Assembly: GCA_023213315.1 (NCBI GenBank)
Contig: JAKCPI010003083.1
Location: 124,001 to 188,000, forward strand
Direction of reading: 5' to 3'
Length of the DNA: 64,000 nucleotides
Origin: Euborellia annulipes
Taxonomy: Eukaryota > Arthropoda > Insecta > Dermaptera > Anisolabididae
Positions 1-10,602 of this stretch are shown here, piece after piece. Every line of letters begins with the position of its first letter. Position 1 is the first letter of the stretch. The notes beneath the pieces were generated by a model that was given only the letters and a program-made list of their open reading frames with translations, did not search any database and was not told where the DNA came from. The translations under genes and the position numbers were made by a program.

Positions 1-315
1 AAATAAATAAGTAAATTTATAAAACAAAAAAAAAATAAAATGAAAAATAAAGTTGATCTGTAATTTAATCCCTTGAAAAAATTTTCGCAACCTTCATTCT
101 TTATAAGTTAAGACTCGCTTTTATATCTTGCTAATATACTATACGTCTTCTCTTTAGTTATCAGATACTTTGTTGTTACTTTACTTGATGGATGCGTTTA
201 CGATTCCATCTCCAAAAATGGTAGTCTATTTTTACTTTTTATATATTGGAAAAAAAAAACTTGAACCTCTTGAAACAAATTTTATATTATTCCTCCAAAA
301 ATCGACAATTTTTTT

Positions 316-958
316 ACTTTCTCTTACCTGTATGTATATTTTAATAAACATTTATAAAGAGAAAGAAAGTATTGGATTCATATCAAAAATTCTATGACGA
401 GATTTTGATGAATATACACGTTTTGAGGTTCCCTGAATTCAAAAAAGTGGTTTTCGCTACATGGTGTGTGTGTGTGTGTGTATCCAGTTTAAAGCATGAA
501 GGAATTGAGCTAGGAGGTTGAATTTTTATATTTAAGTTAGGCACCCCTCTAGGGCGTGAAAATAAGCTTTTAAACAAAATCGGTCAAAAACTACTAGTAC
601 TTTACTGATGAACTTTTTCTGTTTTTTTTTTTCCGATTTTCTCAAAATTTGCTCAAATGATTTTGATTAAAATTAAAAAATCAATTATTTTTTAGATGCT
701 CTTTAAAATGTATATTCTCATTTTGCCATTGAAATCTTTTGAAGACCACTTTACTCTTGTACTTCATAGAGAAGATAGTAGAAATGGTTGCCTTGGTAAC
801 AAAATATAAATATTTTCCCATACTTAACAATTTTACTTCTTGAATTCGGGAACTAAATATATGTCGACACGAAAAATTTGGTGTGACAAGCACAGAACAC
901 AACTTTCGAATACCGAAGGTAAGAGAAAATTGTGTGCTGTGCGATCAGTCACACCAGA
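316..958 (+). repeat. F1 hairpin-ended repeat, complete copy
   Basis: Starts with hairpin A (ACTTTCTCTTACC, pairing with agagaaag near 360) and ends with hairpin B (TTGGTGTGAC at about 878 to GTCACACCAGA at 958). Inside are the landmarks TTGGATTCAT.TCAAAAATTC, GTGGTTTTCGC, a short (TG)n, CTTTACTGATG and a diverged X-box-like site (GTTGCCTTGGTAAC). T-runs flank both ends. No coding capacity. Confidence 0.85.
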
Positions 959-1207
959 TTTTTTTTATTTCTTATTCACGTACCTAAAGCCATTTGCTTA
1001 ATATTTTTTAATCTTTATTAATGAAGTTCTTTTTCAAAGAGTTGATCTTTTAATAATAACATATAAAGAAGATTATCTACTCATCCCACTTAAAAATTCA
1101 AGATGAAAATTTTAGAGTGTATTCCTAACCATTTACTTTTTGTTAATTTAATTAAATATAATTTTTTGAAGGGGAAGGGAAATCTTAATTAATTAAACTT
1201 TCCCTTA

Positions 1208-1252
<45 letters not shown>

Positions 1253-1934
1253 CTTTTAATTCTATAAGTTTTGAATGTAAAATGATCACGTGGCCAAAAG
1301 CAAAGAGATGTTGAGAGAGAGAGAGAGAAAGGAAAGGAAGGGATACAGAGAGAGAGAGAAGCAATTAGAGCACAACGTACAACTTTAATAATAAAATGAT
1401 ACAGGGAGTTAGTTGATGGCCGCTTATGTCAATCCTGTCCCCTCCTCCGACATACAGACACACATACGTTTAATACAAACCCTACAACCTTCCACCGTTT
1501 GAATAGTCTATATTTAATTAAATAGATATAGTTATGTTTATATCAGGGGATGAATCCATTCGCTTTAAATAAAAAAGGAATTTAAAATGATGCCTAATAG
1601 ATAAAACATGCTAAATGTGACGAGAGGGTTTATTTTTGAATGCGGTGGTCATGAATTATTTATTAATCAAGTTACTATTGGATCTGAAATAAGTAAATAC
1701 TCTCTTGACTTAACTTAAGACTACCTAAAGTCTAGAGAGAGTTTATCTATTTTTAAATCGCATATTATATTTCTGCCATTATTGTAAACATAATTAACAA
1801 TTGACAAAAATAATTTAGATTGTTGGAAGTAAATTCTACCAGACTTTTAGTCGTGTCGTTATATGAGAAATTGTTGTGTTATAATGAAATAAAATTTTCT
1901 TTCATTTGTACAATTCTCTAAATCCATCCATTTG
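959..1934. other. AT-rich intron, no gene seen
   Basis: Only the AT microsatellite and a GAGA-rich tract stand out. No conserved coding signal or recognised repeat. Confidence 0.7.
1213..1250. repeat. (AT)n microsatellite
   Basis: Uninterrupted AT dinucleotide run of about 38 bp. A purine-rich GAGA tract follows at 1313-1360. Confidence 0.95.
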
Positions 1935-2075
1935 TACTTTCTCTTCCCTATATGTATATAGAGAGAAAGTATTGGATTCATGTCAAAAATTCGATGTTGA
2001 GATTTTGATGGAAATACAAGTTTTGAGGTCCCCTGAGTTCAAAAAAGTAGACCCCACAAAATGGTCTGTATAAGT
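1935..2075 (+). repeat. F1 repeat, 5' fragment
   Basis: Hairpin A (TACTTTCTCTTCCC...agagagaaagt), then TTGGATTCATGTCAAAAATTC and GAGGTCCCCTGAGTTC, before homology fades. With the F1 segment at 3480-4424 it may be one older copy split by later insertions. Confidence 0.7.
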
Positions 2076-2207
2076 ATGGAAAAAGAACACAAATATGTGT
2101 AATAACAAACGTTTTACTAATGTAAATAATTCAAACTAATTCTAATAAAAAATATTTACTACAAAAAAATGTAGAAGAGAATATGTAATGACATTCTTCC
2201 GTATATA

Positions 2208-3384
2208 CAGGGGCGCCGGAACGAATTTGAATCAGGGGGGGGGCAAAAAAATTTTTTTTAGAAAATTAAAATAATTTAATATGTTTAAGGTTGTTCGGAC
2301 ATTAAAGCACTTTGGTAGATTAAAAGCTAATTTTTTAATATGTTATTAATCACTATCAAATACTTATAAAATAAAATTTTGAAGCAGATCTGACACAGGG
2401 TTATCGTGTAATTAATTTTTAAAAATTGAAATTTAACATGTAGCCTATGGGGAATAACGACGAAATTCACACATATTGAATTATATAGGCCCCTTCTGCA
2501 ACTGATACAAAAACAAAAAAACTTACATTTTATTAATTCACTTCCGAGGAATATGTTAAAAATAAAATCAAAAGTTTCTGCCGACCGCTTTTAAAGATAT
2601 TTTAACAAGAAAGTCAAAAAATTCTCCAAAATGACAGTCGCTAATATTTAAAAATAATGAATTCTCGAGAGTCAGACCAGCCTGGCAACGTCGCATAACA
2701 TAAGTGTCTTATCTCTATGTCAGTTACATTTTTTTTTCAATTTTACAATATTTTTTCTCGCAAATCGTCCATTGTGTTTAAACTGATTTGCATTAAACAT
2801 TGTAATATATTAAATAAAATAAAATTTAAGGCGTTTAAGATTTAAAATAGATAGTTGATGAATGCAATGTTGCCAGTTCTATATTACGTGAAATACTGCT
2901 CAAGTCGAAAGTCATTCATTTATTATTTTTGGTAATTAAATTATTAACTTAATCCAATTATAAACTATGATAGGTCACGACTAAATTATAATAAGGAATT
3001 TTGGCATTCAAATTTTTAATTTTATTTAAAAAAAAATTTAGATTCTATTATGACTTACGATGTACTATCCGAACAACCTTAAATAGTATAAAACAAAAAC
3101 AAATCTGCTATAAACTTTAAATATTAAATTATAATTAAATTAAATATAAATTTAAAAATGCTAGTGATTTTATCAAAAATTTTTGGAAAAAATTTGGAAA
3201 AAAATGAATTTCTTACTCTTTTAATTTTTTTTAATTTAGAAGATTTTATTTTTCAAAAGTAAAAATATATCATTTTTAAAAATAAATCAAATAAAAATGA
3301 AATTTTGCCCCCCTCTGCCCCCCCTGTAGGATGCCAGGGGGGGGGCAATGTACCCTTGCCCCCCCCCCAGTTCCGGCGCCTATG
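2208..3384. mobile_element. hAT-type non-autonomous element
   Basis: Termini are CAGGGGCGCCGGAAC and GTTCCGGCGCCTATG (13 of 15 positions complementary). They are flanked by a perfect 8-bp direct repeat, CGTATATA, at 2200-2207 and 3385-3392, the hAT superfamily signature. G-runs follow the left terminus and C-runs precede the right. No transposase frame. Its interior is largely a second element at 2289-3078; without that the hAT element would be about 383 bp. Confidence 0.93.
2289..3078. mobile_element. TTAA-flanked MITE nested in the hAT element
   Basis: Ends GGTTGTTCGGA and TCCGAACAACC are perfect inverted repeats (11 bp), each bordered by TTAA (2285-2288 and 3079-3082). A TTAA duplication is typical of piggyBac-type insertion. 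No coding capacity; the class rests on the duplication alone. Confidence 0.75.
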
Positions 3385-3696
3385 CGTATATAAACAAGAA
3401 GTTTCGTGAAAGGGTTGTCCAAAGTTAAAAATTGTAACAAAATGTAAAAAATACAGACGAATAAATCAAATTAAATTGAATTCAATTGTCTGTATGCCTG
3501 TCTCAAGGACGAAAAGATCTAGGAGACTGGTATTTTATATTTAAGTTGGGTACTTCCCTGAGAAGTAACACGAAGCTTTTGAAAAAAAATCTGCCAAAGA
3601 GTACTTTACTGATGTACTTTTTTAGTATTTTTCAATTTTCTTGACATTTGCTCTAATAATTTTGATTAAAATTCATAAATCAATTATTTTTTTTAA

Positions 3697-4032
3697 CTAG
3701 CCTTCGGCGGGCTTCGCGTCTAGCCAGGGGGGCTACGCCCCCTGGACCCCCACCAGCTGGCTCGGGCCCGCCTGCGGCCGACCCTCGCCTTTTCTTAATT
3801 ATTACTATTATTACGTATTCCAATCCAATGCCTGGTTGAGGATTTGTTTACATTCAAATAATACCCAACTGCAAAGAATACTTAAATATTTCTCTTATAC
3901 ATTTCCTATGGGAGAAATCGTAACTTTAGAATAACTCGAAAGTTATAGGAATTTCGGGACCCAAGTATTTTTCCGGGTCAAACAGAGCGTGATAGACGGA
4001 CAGACGGACACTCCGCTATTATTATATATAGA
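3697..4032 (-). mobile_element. Non-autonomous Helitron, 336 bp, nested in F1
   Basis: Read on the minus strand it begins TCTATATATAAT followed by CTGTCC-type repeats, and ends in a GC-rich stem (GAAGCCCGCCGAAGGCTAG). The 3' tetranucleotide is CTAG. The bordering host bases are A at the 5' end and T at the 3' end, the classic Helitron A/T target without duplication. F1 sequence resumes on both sides, so the insertion is younger than the F1 copy. Confidence 0.85.
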
Positions 4033-4098
4033 TTATTTTGAAAATGAATATTCTCATTTTGATCTCAAAATAGTGAGAAGTTCACCTTACTCTTGTAC

Positions 4099-4235
4099 TT
4101 TTTTTTTTTACAAAAACACTCACACTTTTTTCCCATTCATACTCACACTCACGCAACTCAGGCCATATAAGACTTTTTACGATAACCGTTATCTATGAAT
4201 ATATAGGCTTATTTGGGATCTAGGCAAATCTACTT
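4099..4235 (-). repeat. tRNA-derived SINE, 3'-end fragment
   Basis: Shows the tail shared with the complete SINEs: ACACTCACACTTTTTTCCC, GCAACTCAGGCCATATAAG and GATAACCGTTATC. The tRNA-like head is absent. It sits inside the F1 copy. Confidence 0.75.
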
Positions 4236-4424
4236 CATAGAAAAGATGAAGAAGAGTTGACATTGTAACAAAATAGAAATATTTTTCTATGTTTAAAAAT
4301 TTTACATCTTGAATTCAAATATGTTGACGGAAACTAAATGTATGTCGACACAAATAATCTGGTGTGACAAGCACAGAACACAACATAGATAAAAGTTGTG
4401 TGCTGTGCGACCAGTCACATCAGA

Positions 4425-5600
4425 TTTTATATTCTTAATGTGAGGTATATGGAAAAGAAAATTAGAACCTTCCCTTTTTGTTTTTATCAAAATATTGTTT
4501 AGTAGATAATTGGATATTATTACGATACCTTTAAAGTTATCGATTAGTCAACCTTTTTGCACATATACATAATCACAATACCTCGTTAAATTGTATAATA
4601 AAAAGCTTTCGTGACTAAAAAACTTTGCCAAAACGCTAGTATAAGTGATTTCATAATTATAGTTATAATAGACTTTAAAATATAAAGTTGTTACATATTC
4701 TATGAGATAATTTCGAAAATTTTGTATTTTAGCTCTTTCAAGAGTGAAAATTACTGTTTTTGTATGCGAATATTTAGCAAGTGGCCATAATCGCGCCAAA
4801 TCATTATCATTTAAAATGAATAGACTATAAAACTTATCTAAAAATACCCCTTTTATTGAAATTAATAATAAAATTTTAATGTTCATATTTTTAACTTTGG
4901 CCATCTCTGAATGTGTTTTGAATATGAATGAATGAATCTATGTTATTATTTGATTTAAATTGGGAATTATATTCGCATAGTAAAATCTCATTTGGCATAA
5001 TATAATTCCTATGAATAGAATATTAGAGTGAGAGGGTTTGTATGTACTTGCATAATAATTATGTTTTTATTATAAAATTAATGCATTTCGTTGTCGATTG
5101 TCGATTGCAGATGGCTCTACTCTAGTTACTTCTCTTAAAATATTAATTATGTCTATATTAATAAAATATTCAGAAAATTAATTCCGTTTTATTTCTACTA
5201 TAAAAATATAGTAAAGTATTATTATAGGAGAAGTTTGTTAGAATATAAGATATAAATTTATATATGGGTCATTTCATCGATACGAGTGCGAAAAAAGCAG
5301 AGTTGGTTTTTATTAAGGGACGTAATGTTAGTGATAGATCCTTTTAGATTAATAGAATAATAATATCATTTATGATTCTTTTCTAAAGAGATGATTCGGT
5401 AGCAAAAAAGCATACGAATTCTTCAGGCTTAGGAAAGTATAATTATTTGAAATAACCAGAGTAAAAAAAAAAAATACCACTATACCGGGAAGATTTTCGG
5501 ATGGTCTAAATTGTATATTTCAGTACTCCTATTATTTTTTATTTGAAGCATTTTTTCAAGGGAAAATTATTTTTATAATAAATTCAAAAAAATGGATTTA
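4425..5600. other. AT-rich intron with one unassigned minus-strand open frame
   Basis: No recognised repeat. A 118-codon AUG-initiated frame on the minus strand (4548-4904) starts MAKVKNMNIKILLL and contains NDNDLARLWPLAKY. It has no family I recognise and no neighbouring splice partner. In sequence this AT-rich such a frame can occur by chance; it is noted, not called as a gene. Confidence 0.4.
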
Positions 5601-5614
5601 TTAAAGCCTTTGTC

Positions 5615-5732
5615 TTCACCTACCTAACTCATCTTGTTAAAGCCACGGGGCATGGGATCGGACCCTAGACAGTCCTATCAATATTTAATTAAATCATTTG
5701 GATACCAAATGGTATAAATAAATATGTCTGGA
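5615..5732 (+). repeat. tRNA-derived SINE fragment
   Basis: Resembles the SINE core: a B-box-like GGGATCGGACCC, then CAGTCC, then a spacer, then TTTGGATACCAAATGG and ATAAATATGTCTGG. Degraded at both ends; a mariner remnant abuts it. Confidence 0.6.
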
Positions 5733-5736
5733 TCAT

Positions 5737-6125
5737 ATATCACTGTGATCAAAAAGTTGGAGACTTCAAATAAAACAAAAACGGTACATCATTCTCCAGA
5801 ATTTATTTCATCTCCTTCAAAGTATTCCCTCCCCAATACACTTCTTCCAATCTCCAAAATATTTGCTATAATCGATTGCCGAGATGGCTTGTTCGATGCC
5901 GCTTTTATTTCCACAATCGAGTAAAAACGGTGACCACGAAGTGGTTTTTTGAGTTTCGGCAACAGGCAGAAGTTAGACGGTGTCAAATCAGGTGAATAGG
6001 GCGGTTGCGGAAAGGCTTGAGTGGAATTGATAGTTTATGAAAAAGTCACGAAAGTAGGAATTTCATAGTGGGATAGTCGAAGAAAACTGAAAGGTCTTAC
6101 TACTTTTTGATCATAGTTGTATGTC
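5737..6125 (-). pseudogene. Mariner-like transposase remnant (internally deleted)
   Basis: On the minus strand a 65-codon frame (5789-5986) begins MTPSNFCLLPKLKKPLRGHR and continues YSIVEIKAAS and EYFEGDEIN. This is the mariner C-terminal pattern, in which (D)xTPSDFxLFPKLKKxLxGxRF precedes a basic tail and GEYFEGD. The aspartate expected in TPSD is Asn here. The two ends carry inverted GATCAAAAAGT segments (about 5748 and 6100), consistent with mariner terminal repeats. Only the last third of a transposase remains and no activity is possible. Assignment to Tc1/mariner is firm; the subfamily is not. Confidence 0.75.
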
Positions 6126-6909
6126 ATACCCCAATTATAATAATTGAGTATTCTTAAAGTCTATTCGCCCTAAGATGGCGAAACGTCTCTAAAAAAATAT
6201 TTTCTTGTGAGTTGATTGTATAACCTAGATAGTTTTTAAGAGATTTTTTTTTTCATTTAAGATCGGATTTTCGGCATCGAAGGCCATTTTGACCCCGTCT
6301 CATTTTACGTATTTCAATTGGATTGGTAGAGAGAAGTTAAAATGTTTGGAAATTCCTCGATAATGGAAATATTAGAGTGATATTTATTATTGGCTGTCAC
6401 CCTTGGCCACGACTTATAAAATAGAGAGAAGGATTTAATTTCAATGTTTTTTTTTTGTTGTTGTTGAATAAATCACTGTTTACAAATTACTGTATGTTGA
6501 GGCTCGACTAAAATTTCTGGAATTTTCACTATTAGACCATTAGTGAGAGAAATAGAAGTGTCAAAACAGAGAATTGTTTGGTGGATGGTGGTGGGTGGGC
6601 GAAAGGGGATAATTAGCTATAATCAATTCTAAAAAGCAAAATATTTGCGTGTTAGTAGTATTTTTTTTTCTTTCTAAATCATTTCTTGAAAACACGAAAT
6701 TCCTCGCTATAGTATTTCCGGCTGATAAATTTTTTTCTATTGTAAGAAAAAGGCAATCGGTTAAGTAGGCCTATTATTATAATCAGAATGAAAATTCAAT
6801 TTGAATAGTATTTAATGAGTTTCTTTTGTTACGCTATATAGACATTAATATTAGAAAAATAAAGACGTTTTTCAGAAAATAATTATTTTTTATACATGTA
6901 TATGACTAA
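6126..6909. other. AT-rich intron with a degraded SINE-like segment
   Basis: 6237-6320 resembles a second SINE tail type found at 35010 and 62920 (TTTCGGCATCGAAGGCC, then CCCCGTCTC and TTTCAATTGGATTGGTAG). Nothing else recognised. Confidence 0.5.
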
Positions 6910-7471
6910 TCTATATATATAATTCACTAATGTCCGTCTGTCTGTCTGTCTGTCCGTCTGTCCGTCTGTCTGTCACGCTCTATTTAGGCAACTTCCCGTT
7001 AGAATTTTGAAATGAAATTTTTTATACATAAATAGGACCTTCTCGGATTACAGGAAAATTATTTTCATCCCGAAATTCCCATAACTTTTTGAGTTATTAA
7101 TTTTTAAAGTTACGATTTCTCCCATAGGAAATGTATAGAGAAATATTTATGTATTCTTTTCATTTGTGTATTCCATGAATGTAAACAAATCCTCAAGCAG
7201 GCTCTGGATTGGAATAGGTAGTAATTCTTTTCTTTTCATTAGTAAGAAGCAAAGGCGAGGGTCTGCCGCAGGCGGGCCCGAGCCAGCTGGCGGGGGGTCC
7301 AGGGGGGCGAAGCCCCCGTACCCTGTATAGATGCAAAGGCGGGCGCCACGGGTTCTCATAATTAAGAAAAGGCGAGGGTCCGCCGCAGGCGAGCCCGAGC
7401 CAGCTGGAGGGGGTCCAGGGGGCGAAGCCCCCGCTAGCGCGAAGCCCGCCGAAGGCGGGCGACGCGGCTAG
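6910..7471 (+). mobile_element. Non-autonomous Helitron, 562 bp
   Basis: Begins TCTATATATATAATTCACTA after an A, then TGTCCGTCTGTCTGTCTG repeats. It ends in the hairpin GCCCGCCGAAGGCGGGC, spacer GACGCGG and CTAG, followed by T. The same segments recur at 3697-4032 and about 49671. The GC-rich 3' block (GGCGAGGGTC.GCCGCAGGC, CCCGAGCCAGCTGG, GGGCGAAGCCCCCG) occurs twice, at about 7253-7320 and 7371-7432. No Rep/helicase coding. Confidence 0.87.
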
Positions 7472-8085
7472 TTTAAGGGTAATTTAGTGTTTAGTCATTA
7501 AACTTGTATTCAGAATTTAGTAACCTAAATGGGAATGGGTGGAATGGAGACTAGTAGTAGTGGAACATAGTAAACCCAAATGACCAATTTCAATAAATAC
7601 AAAGCCGTAAATTTAATTTTCGCTTGACTTCAAGGACTCTTTTCAATCCAAAATGACAAAAATTTAATTAGTAGGGCCTATTCATCTCTCCCTTTAAGAA
7701 TTCTGTGAGGAAGAAAAATATTTAATTAAAAAAAAAAAAACATCTTTATCATATTCATGGTATAAAAGAAGCACATATCGATATCGCCGATAACCTGAGA
7801 TATCGTGGTTTGACAGTAAAAATATTTTAAATAATTTCTGATTTTGGTAAAATCAGAAAAATTCAAAGCATATATTGAATATTAGAAATCAAAAATTATT
7901 TGTATGAAATCAATATAATTATTGAGAGATATTTGTATTCTAGGCAAAGACTCGTAAACAAATTCAATCGACTCCCCTGATATCAAAATTATATCAACTT
8001 TATCTATCCTAAACCGAATAGCAGATCGTAGATGTAGATAATATGTTTTAGAAATAGTGTTACACCTGTAGACCTATACGATATT
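7472..8085. other. AT-rich intron, no gene seen
   Basis: Only homopolymer tracts and a short CATATCGATATCGCCGATA stretch; no recognised element. Confidence 0.6.
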
Positions 8086-8375
8086 TATCTAAAATTTCTA
8101 TGTAGTTAGTTTCCGGTATTAGTGCTATTGGACTGCAGATTCTTAGGAATTGTTGAAAGAATGAAAATCAAACCAAGAATTCATAGCAGAGGTAATTTAT
8201 TGATTTAGGAGGATGCATCCTTTTGGCCGAAAAGACAGGATGCATCCTCGTAATCCAATAAATTGCCTCTGCTATGAATTCGTGGTTTGATTTTCATTCT
8301 TCCAACAATTCCTAGGAATCTGTCTAACAGCACCGAAACTGGAAAGAAACTACATAGAAATTTTAGATTTATATT
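8086..8375. repeat. Long imperfect palindrome (foldback element)
   Basis: Arms at about 8086-8222 and 8237-8375. CTAAAATTTCTATGTAGTT, AGGAATTGTTGAAAGAATG, GAATTCATAGCAGAGG and AGGATGCATCCT on the left reappear reverse-complemented on the right. The spacer is about 14 bp (ttggccgaaaagac). The inner arms are nearly identical and the outer arms more diverged. Confidence 0.85.
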
Positions 8376-8523
8376 TTAGATAATATGTTTGGAGTGAAAG
8401 AGGTTGCATCCAATTATCTAACCTATATTTTAGTTTGTCGGAAAAGTTCAATATTTTGTATTAGAAATTTCAAAACAAGAGATCATGATTCGAATATTTT
8501 AATGATAGTTAATTAATAAGAAA

Positions 8524-8814
8524 GGGAGCGTACAAGTATTACGTAACGCAATTTTTGAAGATTTTTGATTCACCCTCCCCCCATGTAACGCGCCGTACCA
8601 TTTTTCTAGACCCCCCCCCCCTTAGACGTTACGTAACGCTCAAGTGGCCATTTTTATCTAAAAGTCACAATTATGTTGCGCAAAGTACCGAAAGTCGCTA
8701 AAATATCAGTTACGTAACGCGTTGTTCAATCCCTCCCCCGCCTTGTAACGCATGGTAACGTTTTACGAGACCCCCCTCCCCCCAAATTGCGTTACGTAAT
8801 ACTTGTACGCTCCC
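8524..8814. mobile_element. MITE with ~31-bp terminal inverted repeats
   Basis: The left end opens GGGAGCGTACAAGTATTACG and continues TAACGCAATTT; the right end is its complement and closes CTTGTACGCTCCC at 8814. Both are flanked by AAA, a possible 3-bp duplication. ACGTAACGC motifs and C-runs repeat inside. Class undetermined. Confidence 0.8.
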
Positions 8815-8854
8815 AAAGAATACGCGATGCCAAAAATAGCTAGGTTCAAATATT

Positions 8855-8945
8855 GATATTATCAATGCCCCGGATAGGCTAGAGATTCTGGGGTTTGATT
8901 CCCGGAGTTTATGAAACATTTGGGCCACTAACAAAAAACATTCTT
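8855..8945 (+). repeat. Degraded tRNA-like repeat
   Basis: ATGCCCCGGATAGGCTAGAGATTCTGGGGTTTGATTCCCGGAG carries a B-box-like GGTTTGATTCC and shares the GCCCCGGA..GGC.AGAGATTCTGGG pattern with the tRNA-like cores at 12170 and 48330. Confidence 0.55.
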
Positions 8946-9979
8946 TCAAATTGTTAAATTATTTCTGGTTATTTTGGTATAAAGTTCCAGAAAAGTAAAA
9001 TTTAATATTAGCTACTCAAGATATTAGATCCACAAAGATATTTTTAATATAAAATATAATCTTCTCATAAATTTTTCATAATAAATATAAAAAAAAAAAC
9101 TTTTAAATTTGTTTTTAAGCTAATTCTTAAACGTTTTATTTTTATCCCCCAGGTCTGAAGCAAAAAAAAAGACGATTTATTATTTTCTTGTATGACTTTT
9201 TAAATAAGTTTAGTAACGGTGGGTGGAAAAAAAGAAGAAAGGTAAAATAAAAATTCCACAATTTTGTCTTGGATAAAAGATGATCTTTATCCAGATAATC
9301 ATCTTGCAACGTTCCAATCAATGTCAACTTACAATTGTTAGTGAAATTTTAAGATAAATGATAATATAAAGTGTTGAAAAATGCAAGCATCCAATAATTT
9401 CCATTTGAAACTTTTGTTATTGTGATACATAATAGAAAAGAAGAGAGAGAAAAGAGAGCAGACAAAAATAGATAAATGGAGGATTCGTCTAGAGAGGATA
9501 ATCTTATCGTCATCCACTTGAAAACAGACCAAGAGGGAGAGGGAGGTCCAGGGGCTTTCGCCCGCCTTCTATTATTCCACTTGGACATGATTAATAGCAT
9601 CCATCCCTTCTCTCTTTGTCTGTCTGTCTCCCTGTTTCGGATTTGGATGGTGGGATGGAGGTTTCTCTCTCTCTCTGTGTGTCTTGAAAACCTCTCACGT
9701 CATGAGGAAAGATAGAAATGTCTTTTGCTTGGTGTTCAAATCAAATTCGCATTAACGCTCAACTAATTATATTCGATTTGATAAAAAAAAAAAAACAAAC
9801 AAAGATTAATTGAATTTTAATTTCTCCTAAATCCAATTGGTAAAAAAAGTAAATTGATATAAAAAGAAAATAAATAAATAAATCATTTAATGTCATTTTT
9901 TTTTTAAATAAATAAAAGCCTCACTTTCGAAATCTAAAATCAGTTCAACATATAATTTTTAACAAATTGAAATTTTGAT
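8946..9979. other. AT-rich intron, no gene seen
   Basis: Several short overlapping frames on both strands lie in 9142-9715 over pyrimidine-rich, low-complexity sequence; none has a recognisable domain. Confidence 0.6.
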
Positions 9980-10163
9980 TTTCTCTTACTTATATGTATG
10001 TGTTAATATACCTATACAGGGTGTCCGAAAAAAACTCCCTAGTTTTAAGAAACTGTTATTTAAAGTAAAATATACATATTCCAGTGACTAGATGAAAGGT
10101 GACTTAATAAAGTTTTTTTACCTGCTAGTACACCTCGATATACGATCCATTTGTGGACCAATC

Positions 10164-10349
10164 TCATGTATTAGTTAACATATCAGATGTGACCGATGCT
10201 ACTGCCGCTAAGATTCTCTGACGAAGATGGTCAATGTCACCTATCTTCTCTGCATACACAGAGTTGTTGACATAACCCCACAGGAAAAAATCCAATGGTG
10301 TTATGTCAGGGCTTCTTTGAGGCCATGCGATTGGGCCACCTTTACCCAT
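10164..10349 (-). pseudogene. Tc1/mariner transposase C-terminal fragment (left arm)
   Basis: Reads GGPIAWPQRSPDITPLDFFL, then WGYVNNSVYAEKI. RSPDITPLDFFLWG matches the DDE-transposase motif around the last catalytic acidic residue. The catalytic N-terminal two thirds are absent. Confidence 0.8.
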
Positions 10350-10389
10350 CCATCTTGCTGGGAAACGGGCATCTAAGGCTGAGCGCCCA

Positions 10390-10602
10390 TTGGATTTTTT
10401 CCTGTGGGGTTATGTCAAGAACTCTGTGTATGCAGAGAAGATACGTGACATTGACCATCTTCGTCAGAGAATCTTAGCGGCAGTAGCATCGGTCACACCT
10501 GATATGTTAACTAATACCTGGAGGGAGATTGGTCCACAAATGGATCGTATATCGAGGTGTACTAGTGGTAAAAAAAACTTTATTAAGTCACCTTTCATTT
10601 AA
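10390..10602 (+). pseudogene. Tc1/mariner transposase C-terminal fragment (right arm)
   Basis: Reads MDFFLWGYVKNSVYAEKI and then DMLTNTWREIGPQMDRISRC, the expected C-terminus. It is an inverted copy of the left-arm fragment, with a few substitutions between arms. Confidence 0.8.

Larger units (their letters stand above)
3480..4424 (+). repeat. F1 repeat, interrupted copy
   Basis: F1 landmarks run in order from TTTAAGTTGGGTACTTCC, through CTTTACTGATGTAC and CAATTATTTTTT, then ATTCTCATTTTG, to hairpin B at 4358-4424 (TCTGGTGTGAC...GTCACATCAGA). The copy is broken by a Helitron at 3697-4032 and a truncated SINE at about 4099-4230. Confidence 0.8.

Noticed and set aside
603..625. CTGATGA inside F1 as a hammerhead core
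   Set aside because: Other F1 copies read CTGATGT and no GAAA-flanked stem II follows; a chance variant.
4548..4904. Faint resemblance of NDNDLARLW to THO complex subunit 1
   Set aside because: Only a few residues match, with nothing on either side; not enough to assign.
9142..9715. Cluster of overlapping small frames on both strands
   Set aside because: They shadow each other over pyrimidine-rich simple sequence; no coding signature.
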